Source of the DNA: JAJPHF01 sp035293805
GTDB lineage: Bacteria > Chloroflexota > UBA6077 > JAJPHF01
Assembly: GCA_035293805.1 (NCBI GenBank)
Contig: DATGMD010000060.1
Location: forward strand, 186,001-250,000
Length of the DNA: 64,000 nucleotides
Reading direction: 5' to 3'
Position numbers and translations under genes: made by a program. The notes beneath the pieces were generated by a model, which saw only the letters and a program-made list of their open reading frames with translations, was not told the DNA's origin and ran no database searches. Positions 40,920 to 49,686 of the stretch are shown one piece after another (positions within the stretch are counted from its first letter, which is position 1; each line of letters opens with the position of its first letter).

Positions 40920-40960
40920 CTTAAGATTTGCTTAATGTTTCCTTAAGATTGCCTGAACGG
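40920..40960 (+). promoter_or_regulatory. Pho-box-like direct-repeat array, 11-bp period
   Basis: Octamers at exact 11-bp steps: CTTAAGAT (40920), CTTAATGT (40931), CTTAAGAT (40942) and a weaker CTGAACGG (40953). Three YTTAA octamers with 3-bp gaps is the layout described for cyanobacterial Pho boxes. The local AT content stands out from the ~70% GC surroundings. A TAACTT at 40975-40980 could be the -10 for the gene at 41061. Confidence 0.6.
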
Positions 40961-41060
40961 ACGGGGGGTGGTTGTAACTTCCGGGCCTCTTGCCCGTTCG
41001 TTAGTGCGGAAGGTGGCTTCATAGCGATTTCTGCACCATTTACGGGGAGGGGTGGCGCGT

Positions 41061-43484
41061 ATGCTTCGACGGATAGGTGCCAGGTATCTGCTGTCGCTGA
41101 TGTTCGTGCTCAGCATGGCGGCGCCGACGGCAGGGGCGGCCGGCGCCGCGGTTGCGACTGACGCGGGGACGGCCTCCGTGGCGGCCGCGAGCGGATCGAG
41201 CGGCGCTGCTGCTGTGCCAGTCAGCGAGGTCAGGCCCGGCGATCTGCTGGCGAGCGGTAATGTGGTAGGGGCCGCCGACGCACTGGCGGCCGTCGACGGG
41301 CCGAGCCATCACTTTGGCTTCGAGCAGGCGAGCGTGCTGGGGCAGGCTACGCCCAACGTGCCGGTGGGGCTGTCCGGCTTGCAGCGGCTGACCACCATCA
41401 ACGTGCCGGGCTGGACTGCCACGAATGCGCCGAGCTTCGACATCCAGAGCTTCGACCCGGTCCGCAACATCAACTACGTCGCCGCGCGCAACCCCGGCGG
41501 CCCGACCGTTGGGAACTCGAGTCCTGGCTTGCTGGCCATCGACACGACGACCAACACGCTGATCGGCGAGCTGTCGGTGCCCGACTGCGACGCCGTCAAC
41601 GTGCAGCGCGCCAGCTTCCAGTGCCCCAGCGGCGTGGAGGTGATGCCGGACCTCCGCAAGGTCGCGGTCACCAGCCGCGGCAACGCGGGGCAGAACTTCG
41701 TGGAGATCTTCGACATCGGCGCCTCCCCGACGAACGCGCCGATGCTGACCCGGATCAACCTGCCCAACAACCAGCTGCAGCCCGACGAGCTGACCTACGA
41801 CCCGATCAACCACCGCCTCTACGTTGCGAACACGGGCGGCGCGTTCTTCCTGGCCGTAATCGACGCTGTGACGAACACCCTGCTCGGACAGATCTCGGTA
41901 ACGCAGTTCTGCCCGACCACCATGGAGCAGCCGCGCTTCGACCCGGTGGACGGCATGATCTACCAGAACTGTTCGGCCGATCAGGTCTTGTTGCGCATCG
42001 ACCCGAACGCGGGGGCGTTCGGTCAGATCGTGAGCGCCTGGAGCACGCCCAGCCAGGAAAACGGCATCGACGTCGATCCGTTGACCAACCACGCCTTGCT
42101 CGGCTCGAACCCTGGGCCGCAGGCCGTGGTCAACCTGAACGCGCCAAGCACGCTAGCAGTGCCGCTGGCGCCGATCCCCGTGGTAGCGAGCTTCCCACAG
42201 GTGAACGCCACGGACGGTCTATACTTCAACAACAACACGCTCCGCTGGTACACCGGCTCCAGCGGGAACACGAACCTGGGCGTGCCCTGTCCGGCTAGCC
42301 CGCTGAATCCCGCGCAGCGCCCGGTGCTCGGTGTCTTCCAGGGCGCGACGATCTCCGGCGGCACGCCCAGCATCGTCGGCGTGGAATGCACGGGCAACGG
42401 GGCGCACACGGCCGGGGTCGACCCGATCCGCAACCAGATCTACGTGCCGGCGGGCGCCCCAGTGATCGGCATCCTGGTGTTCAAGGACAACAGCGCAAGC
42501 CAGGGGCTGACCGGTGCCGCGAACGCGACGCTGGGTAGCAACGGCACTGTTGGCTTGACGCCCTCCGGCGGCAACACGACGGTGCAAGCCACTCTGACCG
42601 GCGTGAGCGGCGGCGGGACAATCCAGCTGCTCGTCGTCACGACGGTCGGCAACCAGGTCGTGCCCTGCGCCAGCACGGGGGGGACCACCACCGTGACGTG
42701 CAACGGCACCGTACTGGGCCTGCCGCTGGCCGGGGCCCCGGTGACTCTCAGCCGGAACGGCGCGGTCGTCGTGAAGGGCAACACCACCAGTGGCACGGTG
42801 CCGCCGACCACGCTGACGGCACAGCAAGCGATCGCGCAGGCGCAGGCGCTGCCTGGGTTCGTGACGGGCCAGCAGGGCGTACCGTGCACGCACGTGGGCG
42901 GTGGGCCGTGCACGGGCAACGCGAACGGCCTGCAGGTGAGTGGGATCCAGACCAGCAGCATGACCTGGACGGTCACTGCCACGCTTCCGCCCGCTCCGCC
43001 GGCGGGCGCCGGGACGCCGTTCTTCGTGATCAACACCACGGCTGGCGTCGAGGCCGTGCCATGCACGGGCGGGCCGGCCGGCGCGCCGGCGCCGGGCAGC
43101 GTGGTGAACTGCACGGCGACGACGGTGGGGAACGCGTTCCAGGGCGCCGCGGCGGTGCTCGTGTTCCCGGGCGTCGGCGGTGCGGCGGGCCCAGCGGTTG
43201 GCCCAGCTATCGTGACGGGCCCTGGCCCGGCGGCCGCGGTTGCCCCCGCCGCCGCTGCCGCGCTGCCGCTGCTCCCGCCCCCGCCGCCGGTGCTGCTGCC
43301 GCCGCCGCCGTCGCCGCTGCTGCCTCCACCGCCGCCGGCTCCTGCGGGTGCGATCTCGCAGCGTGCAGCTTTCCCGGAGGTGCCGGTGATCCCCGAGGCC
43401 GACAGCCTGCCGCTGCTGCTGAGCGGCCTCGCGGCGCTCGGTGCGCTGGCCGGCTGGCGGGCGCGGCGCCGCCGCCAGGACTAG
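41061..43484 (+). CDS. large secreted beta-propeller protein with IPEADS-type C-terminal tail
   Basis: An 807-aa surface protein. A signal peptide (core YLLSLMFVLSMAAPTAGAAG) is followed by an N-terminal half of YVTN-like propeller blades, each with FDPxxNxxYVA-type strands (FDPVRNINYVAAR, YDPINHRLYVANT, FDPVDGMIYQNC, VDPIRNQIYVPA). The second half is Thr/Gly/Val-rich with many paired cysteines. Near the C-terminus come runs of proline with LLPPPPPP blocks, then VPVIPEADSLPLLLSGLAAL and an RARRRR end. This tail matches the 145-aa protein at 1624-2061. I chose ATG 41061 over GTG 41052 because GGGAGGGG is 9 nt upstream. Probably Pho-type regulated (array at 40920). Confidence 0.75.
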   Translation: MLRRIGARYLLSLMFVLSMAAPTAGAAGAAVATDAGTASVAAASGSSGAAAVPVSEVRPGDLLASGNVVGAADALAAVDGPSHHFGFEQASVLGQATPNVPVGLSGLQRLTTINVPGWTATNAPSFDIQSFDPVRNINYVAARNPGGPTVGNSSPGLLAIDTTTNTLIGELSVPDCDAVNVQRASFQCPSGVEVMPDLRKVAVTSRGNAGQNFVEIFDIGASPTNAPMLTRINLPNNQLQPDELTYDPINHRLYVANTGGAFFLAVIDAVTNTLLGQISVTQFCPTTMEQPRFDPVDGMIYQNCSADQVLLRIDPNAGAFGQIVSAWSTPSQENGIDVDPLTNHALLGSNPGPQAVVNLNAPSTLAVPLAPIPVVASFPQVNATDGLYFNNNTLRWYTGSSGNTNLGVPCPASPLNPAQRPVLGVFQGATISGGTPSIVGVECTGNGAHTAGVDPIRNQIYVPAGAPVIGILVFKDNSASQGLTGAANATLGSNGTVGLTPSGGNTTVQATLTGVSGGGTIQLLVVTTVGNQVVPCASTGGTTTVTCNGTVLGLPLAGAPVTLSRNGAVVVKGNTTSGTVPPTTLTAQQAIAQAQALPGFVTGQQGVPCTHVGGGPCTGNANGLQVSGIQTSSMTWTVTATLPPAPPAGAGTPFFVINTTAGVEAVPCTGGPAGAPAPGSVVNCTATTVGNAFQGAAAVLVFPGVGGAAGPAVGPAIVTGPGPAAAVAPAAAAALPLLPPPPPVLLPPPPSPLLPPPPPAPAGAISQRAAFPEVPVIPEADSLPLLLSGLAALGALAGWRARRRRQD

Positions 43485-43516
43485 CGCCTGGCGAACCGCG
43501 TCTCCTTGCCTAACCT

Positions 43517-43548
43517 GGACAGCCCCCGGAGCAATCCGGGGGCTGTCC
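43517..43548. terminator. perfect 14-bp hairpin with GCAA loop
   Basis: Arms 43517-43530 and 43535-43548 are exact complements around GCAA, a GNRA tetraloop, 32 bp after the propeller stop. No T-run follows. Likely an intrinsic or Rho-assisted terminator. Confidence 0.65.
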
Positions 43549-43580
43549 GCGCGTTGGCACTTGCGTAACGCGCACGGAGG

Positions 43581-44180
43581 ATGAGTCAATTATTCATGGA
43601 TAGTCAACTCGCGTTGTCGGTAAACCAGTGGCTAGCGGCACATCCGCAGGTCGCCCCGCTGGTCGTGGTATGCGCGCAGGCAGCGATCTACCTGGTGCCG
43701 CTGGCGCTCGTGGCCCTCTGGCTATGGCCCGGCCGCGACCAGCCACTGCTGCGGCAAGCCGTGCTGGCCGGGTGCGTCGCCTTCGTGATCGCGCTGGGGC
43801 TGGCGCTGGTGCTCGGCCACCTCGTCTACCGTCCGCGCCCGTTCGTGGCGCTGTCGGTCCAACCGTTGTTCGCCCATAGCGCAAGCTCGTCGTTTCCGAG
43901 CGATCACGCCTTGCTCGGCGCCGCGCTAGCCGGACCACTGCTGTGGCGACGACCACGCGAGGGCGTCTGGCTAATGTTGGTGGTGGTGCTGGTCGGGGCG
44001 GCGCGGGTGGCGGCCGGCGTACACTACCTGTCCGACGTGCTCGGGAGCCTGGCGCTGGCCGCCGTGCCCACGATCATCGCGCTAGTGCTCGTGCCCTGGG
44101 CGATCGATCGCCTGCCGGCGCCGCTGGTGGCGGCCGCGGGGCTGCGGCCCGCAGCGGGACACGGTGTGCGCACCGGCTGA
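43581..44180 (+). CDS. PAP2-family phosphatase (undecaprenyl-diphosphatase-like)
   Basis: A 199-aa polytopic membrane phosphatase with the three PAP2 motifs: HLVYRPRPF, SFPSDHALLGAA and VAAGVHYLSDVLGS (catalytic His pair and Asp). Length and layout fit BcrC-type undecaprenyl pyrophosphate phosphatases, which recycle the lipid carrier for peptidoglycan, or other lipid phosphate phosphatases. The first ATG directly abuts GGAGG, so the ATG at 43596 is an alternative. It lies just downstream of the Pho-box-controlled propeller, separated by a hairpin. Confidence 0.86.
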   Translation: MSQLFMDSQLALSVNQWLAAHPQVAPLVVVCAQAAIYLVPLALVALWLWPGRDQPLLRQAVLAGCVAFVIALGLALVLGHLVYRPRPFVALSVQPLFAHSASSSFPSDHALLGAALAGPLLWRRPREGVWLMLVVVLVGAARVAAGVHYLSDVLGSLALAAVPTIIALVLVPWAIDRLPAPLVAAAGLRPAAGHGVRTG

Positions 44181-44367
44181 ACGCTCCGCGGGACCGCGCG
44201 GCGGCCAGGCACTGGCGGCTGCGGGCGGGCCCGGCACTTTAGGGCAGCGCCGCCGCGAGCTGAGGCGGCCGGCCGCTGAGTCACGCACTGGCGGTGAAGG
44301 CGGGTCCGGCACGTGAGGTGGCGGGCACGACGATCGTGCTCGACGCGACAGAGAGGAGTTGGCCGGC
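44181..44367. other. intergenic spacer with imperfect direct repeat
   Basis: A ~35-bp element (GCACTGGCGG...CCGGCAC) occurs at about 44209 and again at about 44286, with several differences. No gene seen. Confidence 0.4.
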
Positions 44368-45534
44368 GTGGCTATGGGAGTCGCCGACCGGCCCGACGGG
44401 CGCGCGGCGGAGCAGGTTTACCGCCTCGTCTGGGCCACGCTCGGACTGTTCGTGGGCGGCACCGCGCTCGGCCTGGCGTGGGACCGTGGCTGGCACGCCT
44501 CGCACCGATTCGAGAGCTTCTGGTCGCCGCCGCACCTGTTCATCTACACGGTGCTGGGCGTGACCACGCTGGCGCTCGCCCACGTCGCGCGCGCGCGGCG
44601 CCTGCGCGCGTGCCTGGGCGCCGGCGTGCGCGTGCCGGCGCTGCCTTTCCCGCTGCCCGGCGCGCTGGCGCTGGCGGCAGGCGGGCTGACGACGATCTGG
44701 CTGGGCGGGGCCCTGGATAGCGTATGGCACACGGCCTTCGGGCTGGACGAAACCGGCTGGTCGCTGCCCCACGCGACGCTCGGGGAGGGCTTGCTGCTGA
44801 CCTTTCTGGGCCTGGTCGCCTGTCGCCTCGCGCTGGTCCGCCGGTGGCCGCTGGCGCCCTACAGCGCGGCGCTGCTGGCTTTCCTCGCGCTCCTGTTCGC
44901 GCCGACGCCGCTCGGCCCGCTCGGGCATAACCACACGGTGGCGTGGGTGGCGGCGATCGCGCGGCTGCCCGTGCTGGCCGACCAGGAGTCGGCGCAGCAT
45001 ACCTTTCGCATTTACGAGGCGTGGAACCTGACGCGCGCCCATCCGGCGTTCGCGCCCCTCGCGGCGTTCGTCGTGGGCGGAGGGCTGGCGGTGGCCGGCG
45101 GGCTCACGCACCGGCGCTGGCTGCTACTGCTCGTCGTGCTGGCGGCCTCGCTGCTGCCGCTGGGCGGCGACTACCGCGTCGCGCGGGCGCTCGGCCTGGC
45201 CGCGGTGCCGGGGGCCTGGCTGCCGCTCCCGTATCTGCCCGCGACGGTCGCGCTGCTCCTGGCGCGGGCAGTCAGACTGCCGGAGCCCTTGAGCTGGGCG
45301 GCTGCGGGTCTGGCGTTTGGTGGGGCGACGGCGGCTAGCTGGGGCGCGCCCCCGCTGCTCGCGCTAGCGGCCGGCCCGGCGATGGCCGCCGGCGCGATGG
45401 CCGGCCAGTGGGCCCTGCACACGCTGGAAGCGCCGAGCGCACGCCGCGTGGGGGTGCTCCTAGGGTTGCTAGGCGTGGGCCTGCCCCTGGTGTGTGGTGC
45501 GGTGGACCTCTTCCTGCGGATGCACACGCCCTGA
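44368..45534 (+). CDS. polytopic membrane protein of unknown function
   Basis: A 388-aa protein with about ten hydrophobic helices, for example LVWATLGLFVGGTALGLAWD, FIYTVLGVTTLALAHVA, LLLLVVLAASLLPLGGDYRV and VGVLLGLLGVGLPLVCGAVD. Several conserved-looking His residues occur in loops (HASHRFESFWSPPHLF; WHTAF; GHNHTV), which could bind metal or haem, but no known motif is complete. I do not recognise the family. GAGAGGAG lies 9 nt before the GTG at 44368; a TTG and an ATG nearby are alternatives. It stands upstream of a short-protein/metallophosphoesterase pair. Confidence 0.65.
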   Translation: MAMGVADRPDGRAAEQVYRLVWATLGLFVGGTALGLAWDRGWHASHRFESFWSPPHLFIYTVLGVTTLALAHVARARRLRACLGAGVRVPALPFPLPGALALAAGGLTTIWLGGALDSVWHTAFGLDETGWSLPHATLGEGLLLTFLGLVACRLALVRRWPLAPYSAALLAFLALLFAPTPLGPLGHNHTVAWVAAIARLPVLADQESAQHTFRIYEAWNLTRAHPAFAPLAAFVVGGGLAVAGGLTHRRWLLLLVVLAASLLPLGGDYRVARALGLAAVPGAWLPLPYLPATVALLLARAVRLPEPLSWAAAGLAFGGATAASWGAPPLLALAAGPAMAAGAMAGQWALHTLEAPSARRVGVLLGLLGVGLPLVCGAVDLFLRMHTP

Positions 45535-45673
45535 GAACGGTGCCGCTGCTTGCCGCGCGCCAACTGACGGGCGCATACTCGGGAGCGCGCACCGCCAGCC
45601 ACCCGCGCGCCGACGGGGCACGGGCGTTGCACGATTAGGAGGAAGTCCTGCCGCTCCAACAGGAGGCCACCAC

Positions 45674-45985
45674 ATGAGCGACCCGGCAGCCGACGACGCG
45701 CGGGATGAGGGTGTGCGCCCTGGCGCCGACGCCATAGCGCGGGAGGAGTCGGCGCTGGCGGACACCAGCGCGGCGCTCGGCGCCTCCGGCGTACGCGTCG
45801 TGTATACGGACACTCTCCCCGAGGGCGTGTACGTGGTGTACCGCGGGGGGCCGCCGCGGCTGCTCGTGAACGAGGCCTGGTGGCGTGGCGCGCGTCCTGT
45901 CGAGCGCATCCAGGCGTTAGAGACCCTCTGGGCGCGGCTCCAATCGATCCCGCCCGAGTCCTGGGACACCCTGGAACAGGCGTAA
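45674..45985 (+). CDS. small acidic protein of unknown function (103 aa)
   Basis: A 103-aa soluble protein. An acidic, Ala/Asp/Glu-rich N-terminus is followed by a compact part with VRVVYTDTLPEGVYVVYRGG, PPRLLVNEAWWRGARPVERI and QALETLWARLQSIP. The latter half looks like a small alpha/beta domain. AGGAGG lies 7 nt before the ATG. The next gene starts 15 bp after its stop, so they likely form an operon. No family recognised. Confidence 0.65.
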   Translation: MSDPAADDARDEGVRPGADAIAREESALADTSAALGASGVRVVYTDTLPEGVYVVYRGGPPRLLVNEAWWRGARPVERIQALETLWARLQSIPPESWDTLEQA

Positions 45986-45999
45986 GGAGAGGCAGGCAA

Positions 46000-47325
46000 G
46001 TGCAGAGCAGGCCCGGGCGTCTGGGGCGGTCCGCGCGGCCGATCGTGTTCGCGGTTGGCTTGTGCTTTGTGACGGCGCTCGCGGTTCCGCTCGTCGGGGC
46101 GCGAGGGACCGCCGCGGCGCCCGGCGCCCAGGCGACGGCGCCGGGGGCGGCGTGGGTGCAGCTTGGCCCGGAGGGCGAAGCGCTGGTGCGTACGGTGAGC
46201 CGCGGAGCCGAGTGCCCTGCACTCACGGTTGACGGCAATCGGCAGCCGATGGCCGTTCGAGCCGCCGCGGCGCCTCCCGCCTTTCCGCAAGCGGTCTGCG
46301 AGGCTGCGCTCCCCGCCGGCGGGAGCGCCGTCGCTGTCGAGGATCAGGCCCTTCCGCTGCCGCGGCCGGAGCCGCGCCGGATCGTCGTGGTGGGCGACGC
46401 CGGCTGCCGGCTGGAAGAGGGCGACCCCATTCAGGACTGCAACAGCCCGGCCGCGTGGCCTTTCGCGCGGGTGGCCGCGAGCGCCGCCGCGTGGCAGCCC
46501 GACCTGGTCATCCACGTGGGCGACTACGTTTACCGCGAGACGCCCTGCCCGCCGAAACTCGCGGCGTGCGCGGGGAGCCCGTGGGGCGACACCTGGGCGA
46601 CCTGGCAGGCGGATGTGTTCGCGCCCGCCGCCCCGTTGCTGCGGGCGGCGCCCTGGGTGTTCACGCGCGGCAACCACGAGGTGTGCCAGCGGGGCGGCGA
46701 CGGGTGGTTCCGGCTGCTGGAGCCGCGGCCGTATACCGGGGCCTGCACGGACTACACCGAGCCGTATGCGGTGGATTTGGGCGACGCGCGGCTGGTGGTG
46801 CTCGACTCGGCCGAGGCCGACGATTTTGCGGTACGCCCGGAGCAGGCCGCGCTCTATCGGGACCAGTTCGCCCGCGTGGGCGAGCTCGCCGGGCCGAACA
46901 CGTGGCTGGTGCTGCACCGGCCGCTCTGGGCCATCGGCCAGACCCCCGGCGAGGCGGGCCCGGCGGGATTGTTCCGCACGAATCCGACCCTCCAGGCGGC
47001 CAGCGACAATCGGTTGCCCGCGGGCGTCCAGCTCGTGCTGTCGGGCCACCTGCACCTCTGGGAGGCGCTGACCTTCGCCGACGGGCGGCCGCCCCAGGTC
47101 GTCGTGGGCAACAGCGGCACGAACCTGGACCCAGCGATCACCACGCCGCTAGGCGGGCTGGATGTTGGCGGGACCACCGTGGCGACCGGCAGCACGCGCC
47201 ACGAGTGGGGCTTCCTGACGCTGGAGCGCACCGACACGGGGTGGCTGGCGACGCTGCGCGACGCGGACGGCGGCCCGGTCCTAACCTGCCGCCTCGTGGC
47301 GCGCGACCTCGCGTGCGGGTCGTAG
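46000..47325 (+). CDS. secreted metallophosphoesterase
   Basis: A 441-aa exported calcineurin-like phosphoesterase. A signal peptide (PIVFAVGLCFVTALAVPLVG) precedes about 110 residues without a recognised domain, then the dimetal motifs RRIVVVGDAGC, LVIHVGDYVY, FTRGNHEVC and SGHLHLWEAL in the expected order. The acidic metal positions and the two histidines are present, so it should be active, perhaps as an extracytoplasmic phosphatase like purple acid or alkaline phosphatases. Six or more cysteines suggest disulphides. GTG start with AAGGAG upstream, overlapping the end of the previous gene region. Confidence 0.85.
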   Translation: MQSRPGRLGRSARPIVFAVGLCFVTALAVPLVGARGTAAAPGAQATAPGAAWVQLGPEGEALVRTVSRGAECPALTVDGNRQPMAVRAAAAPPAFPQAVCEAALPAGGSAVAVEDQALPLPRPEPRRIVVVGDAGCRLEEGDPIQDCNSPAAWPFARVAASAAAWQPDLVIHVGDYVYRETPCPPKLAACAGSPWGDTWATWQADVFAPAAPLLRAAPWVFTRGNHEVCQRGGDGWFRLLEPRPYTGACTDYTEPYAVDLGDARLVVLDSAEADDFAVRPEQAALYRDQFARVGELAGPNTWLVLHRPLWAIGQTPGEAGPAGLFRTNPTLQAASDNRLPAGVQLVLSGHLHLWEALTFADGRPPQVVVGNSGTNLDPAITTPLGGLDVGGTTVATGSTRHEWGFLTLERTDTGWLATLRDADGGPVLTCRLVARDLACGS

Positions 47326-47343
47326 GCGTGCCGTGGACGGCCG

Positions 47344-47373
47344 TTGTGAGGCCGCCAGGGGGTCTGGTAGACT
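47344..47373 (+). promoter_or_regulatory. promoter for the epimerase gene
   Basis: TTGTGA (47344-47349), 18-bp spacer, TAGACT (47368-47373), 24 bp before the ATG at 47398. Confidence 0.55.
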
Positions 47374-47397
47374 CCGGGCGGCCCCCGCGAGGTGACG

Positions 47398-48408
47398 ATG
47401 CGAGCCCTCATTACTGGCGGCGCCGGCTTCATTGGCAGCAACCTAGCGCGCTACCTGGCGAGTCGCGGCCACGCCGTGCGGGTGCTGGACAACCTGGCGC
47501 GGCCTGGCAGCGAGCGCAACCTGGCCTGGCTGCGCGAGACGCTGGGCGGCCTGGACTTCGTGCAGGCCGACTCGCGCGACGCCGCGGCGGTGGCACGCGC
47601 CGCCGCGGGCTGCGACGCCATCTTTCACTTCGCCGCCCAGGTCGCGGTGACCAGCTCCGTGACCGACCCGGTCCACGACTTCGAGGTCAATGCCCGTGGT
47701 ACGCTGAACGTCCTGGAGGCGGCGCGGCAGCACGGCTGCGCCGTGTTCTACACCTCGACCAACAAGGTCTACGGTGGCATGGACGACGTGCCGGTGGTCG
47801 AGCTGCCGACGCGCTACGCGTACGCCGACCTGCCGCTGGGCGCCAGCGAGCAGCAGCCGCTGGACTTCCACTCCCCCTATGGCTGCTCGAAAGGCGCGGC
47901 CGACCAGTACGTTCACGACTACGCGCGGATCTACGGTCTCCGGACGGTCGTGTTTCGCATGAGCTGCATCTATGGGACGCGCCAGTTCGGCAACGAGGAC
48001 CAGGGATGGGTGGCGCACTTCCTGATCGCGGCGGTGCTTGGCCGGCCGATCACCATTTATGGGGATGGCAAGCAGGTGCGGGACCTGCTGTTCGTCGACG
48101 ACCTGGTGCGCGCGTTCGAGCTGGCTTGGGAGCGGCTGGACACGGTGGCGGGGCGGGTCTACAACATCGGCGGCGGGCCAGCGAACGCACTCGCCATCTG
48201 GACGGAGTTCGGCCCGCTGCTGGCCGAGCTGCTCGGGCGCCCGATCCCCGTCGAGTATGGCCCGTGGCGTCCCGGCGACCAGAAGGTGTACGTGACCGAC
48301 GTGCGACGGGCGGCGGCGGAGCTTGGCTGGCAGCCGACGATCAGTACCCGCGAGGGCATTAGTCGGCTCCTACAATGGGTGCAGGAGAACCGCGCCCTGT
48401 TCGCCTAA
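47398..48408 (+). CDS. CDP-tyvelose/CDP-paratose 2-epimerase-like SDR
   Basis: A 336-aa extended SDR. NAD-binding ITGGAGFIGSNLARYL starts at residue 6. The family-specific signatures are strong: TSTNKVYGGMDDVP, then DFHSPYGCSKGAADQYVHDY (Tyr/Lys catalytic pair) and FRMSCIYGTRQFGNEDQGWV, as in CDP-paratose 2-epimerases that interconvert CDP-paratose and CDP-tyvelose for surface polysaccharide. Some relatives act on other NDP-sugars. The ATG has GAGG upstream; a GTG two codons earlier is possible. It stands alone with its own promoter; a GT4 transferase is 2 kb downstream. Confidence 0.85.
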   Translation: MRALITGGAGFIGSNLARYLASRGHAVRVLDNLARPGSERNLAWLRETLGGLDFVQADSRDAAAVARAAAGCDAIFHFAAQVAVTSSVTDPVHDFEVNARGTLNVLEAARQHGCAVFYTSTNKVYGGMDDVPVVELPTRYAYADLPLGASEQQPLDFHSPYGCSKGAADQYVHDYARIYGLRTVVFRMSCIYGTRQFGNEDQGWVAHFLIAAVLGRPITIYGDGKQVRDLLFVDDLVRAFELAWERLDTVAGRVYNIGGGPANALAIWTEFGPLLAELLGRPIPVEYGPWRPGDQKVYVTDVRRAAAELGWQPTISTREGISRLLQWVQENRALFA

Positions 48409-48552
48409 CGCTATGGCGACCTGCACCGCCTCAGGCCGGCGCCAGCCACCAGCCGCCAGCGGCACGCGACGAGCGGACCGGACGCGCGGCACCCCGGCGG
48501 AGTAGAATGAGCGCAGCCGAACGTCGCGGCGCAGCCGAGAGGGGGCTCCTGG

Positions 48553-49686
48553 ATGGTCGCCTGTCTATCGCCTAACGGCCGTACTACCTATGCCGGCGCG
48601 GCACCGGTCACGCGGCTGCACGTTGGGACGCTCGACGGCGTCGTGACGCTGGAGCGCCCGTCGCACGAGGCGCCGTGGCGGGTGGCGGGCCACACGCTGG
48701 CCGGCCAGCACGTGAGCGCGCTGCTGTTCGAGCCACGCCGCGGCGGGCTGTTCGCCGGCATCCATGCGGGGGGCCTGTACCGCAGCCTGGACGGCGGCGG
48801 GACCTGGCAGCGCGCGACGCGCGGCTTGCCGCACGATCAGATCTGGACGCTGGCCGGTCGCGAGCGCGGCGGGGAGATCGTGCTGTACGCGGGCAGCGAG
48901 CCAGCCCACCTGTATCGCAGCACGGACTACGGGGCGAGCTGGGAAGAGCTAGACGGGCTGCTCGCGGTGCCGGGGCAGGAGCAGTGGATGTTCCCGCCGG
49001 CGCCGCACATCGCGCACGTCAAGAACGTGGCGTTCGATCCGGTGGACGCGGACACGATGTACGTCGGCATCGAGCAGGGCGCGTTGCTGAAGTCCACCGA
49101 CGGCGGGCGCAGCTGGCGCGAGCTGGACTCCTACTACTCGCCCGACGACGTGTACTACAAGGACGTTCATCGCCTCGTCGTGTCGCCCGTGAACCGGCAT
49201 CGCATCTACATGGCCGGGGGCGACGGGCTGTACGCGAGCGAGGACGCCGGCGAGACGTGGGAGCACCTGAGCGGCCCGACCGATCTCGTCGGCTATCCCG
49301 ACGCGCTGCTGTTGTCGCCCGACGACGACCGCACGCTGTTCATGGCGGGTGGCAGCGCCGGGCCGCCGGCGTGGCGGCGCACGGGCGCGGCGCGGGCGGG
49401 CGTGGTGTGCAGCCGCGACGGGGGACGCACCTGGGAGCGCGCGGAGCGGGGCCTGCCGACGCCGCTGCGAGCGAACATCGAGGCGATGGCGCTGCACGCC
49501 CGGCCGGGCGGCTTCAGCCTGTTCCTCGGGACGACCGACGGGGACGTGTTTGGCAGCGACGACGGCGGCGCATCGTGGACCGCGGTGGCGCTGCGCTTGC
49601 CGCCAGTATCGCAGAGCAGCCACTATCGCGACCTGCCGCAGCGGGGGCCGGAGGACGCGCTGCAGGCCGTGGCGAGCGCGCGCTGA
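48553..49686 (+). CDS. BNR/Asp-box beta-propeller protein
   Basis: A 377-aa protein with six Asp-box repeats, each near S.DGG.(S/T)W: YRSLDGGGTW, YRSTDYGASW, LKSTDGGRSW, YASEDAGETW, VCSRDGGRTW, FGSDDGGASW. This pattern marks sialidase-like, VPS10 or Ycf48-like propellers. No signal peptide is seen, so it is probably cytoplasmic; no catalytic Tyr/Glu pair of sialidases is recognised. TAGAAT at 48503-48508 may be its -10. Its stop TGA overlaps the next ATG (TGATG), implying coupled translation with the PEP-mutase-type enzyme. Confidence 0.8.
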   Translation: MVACLSPNGRTTYAGAAPVTRLHVGTLDGVVTLERPSHEAPWRVAGHTLAGQHVSALLFEPRRGGLFAGIHAGGLYRSLDGGGTWQRATRGLPHDQIWTLAGRERGGEIVLYAGSEPAHLYRSTDYGASWEELDGLLAVPGQEQWMFPPAPHIAHVKNVAFDPVDADTMYVGIEQGALLKSTDGGRSWRELDSYYSPDDVYYKDVHRLVVSPVNRHRIYMAGGDGLYASEDAGETWEHLSGPTDLVGYPDALLLSPDDDRTLFMAGGSAGPPAWRRTGAARAGVVCSRDGGRTWERAERGLPTPLRANIEAMALHARPGGFSLFLGTTDGDVFGSDDGGASWTAVALRLPPVSQSSHYRDLPQRGPEDALQAVASAR

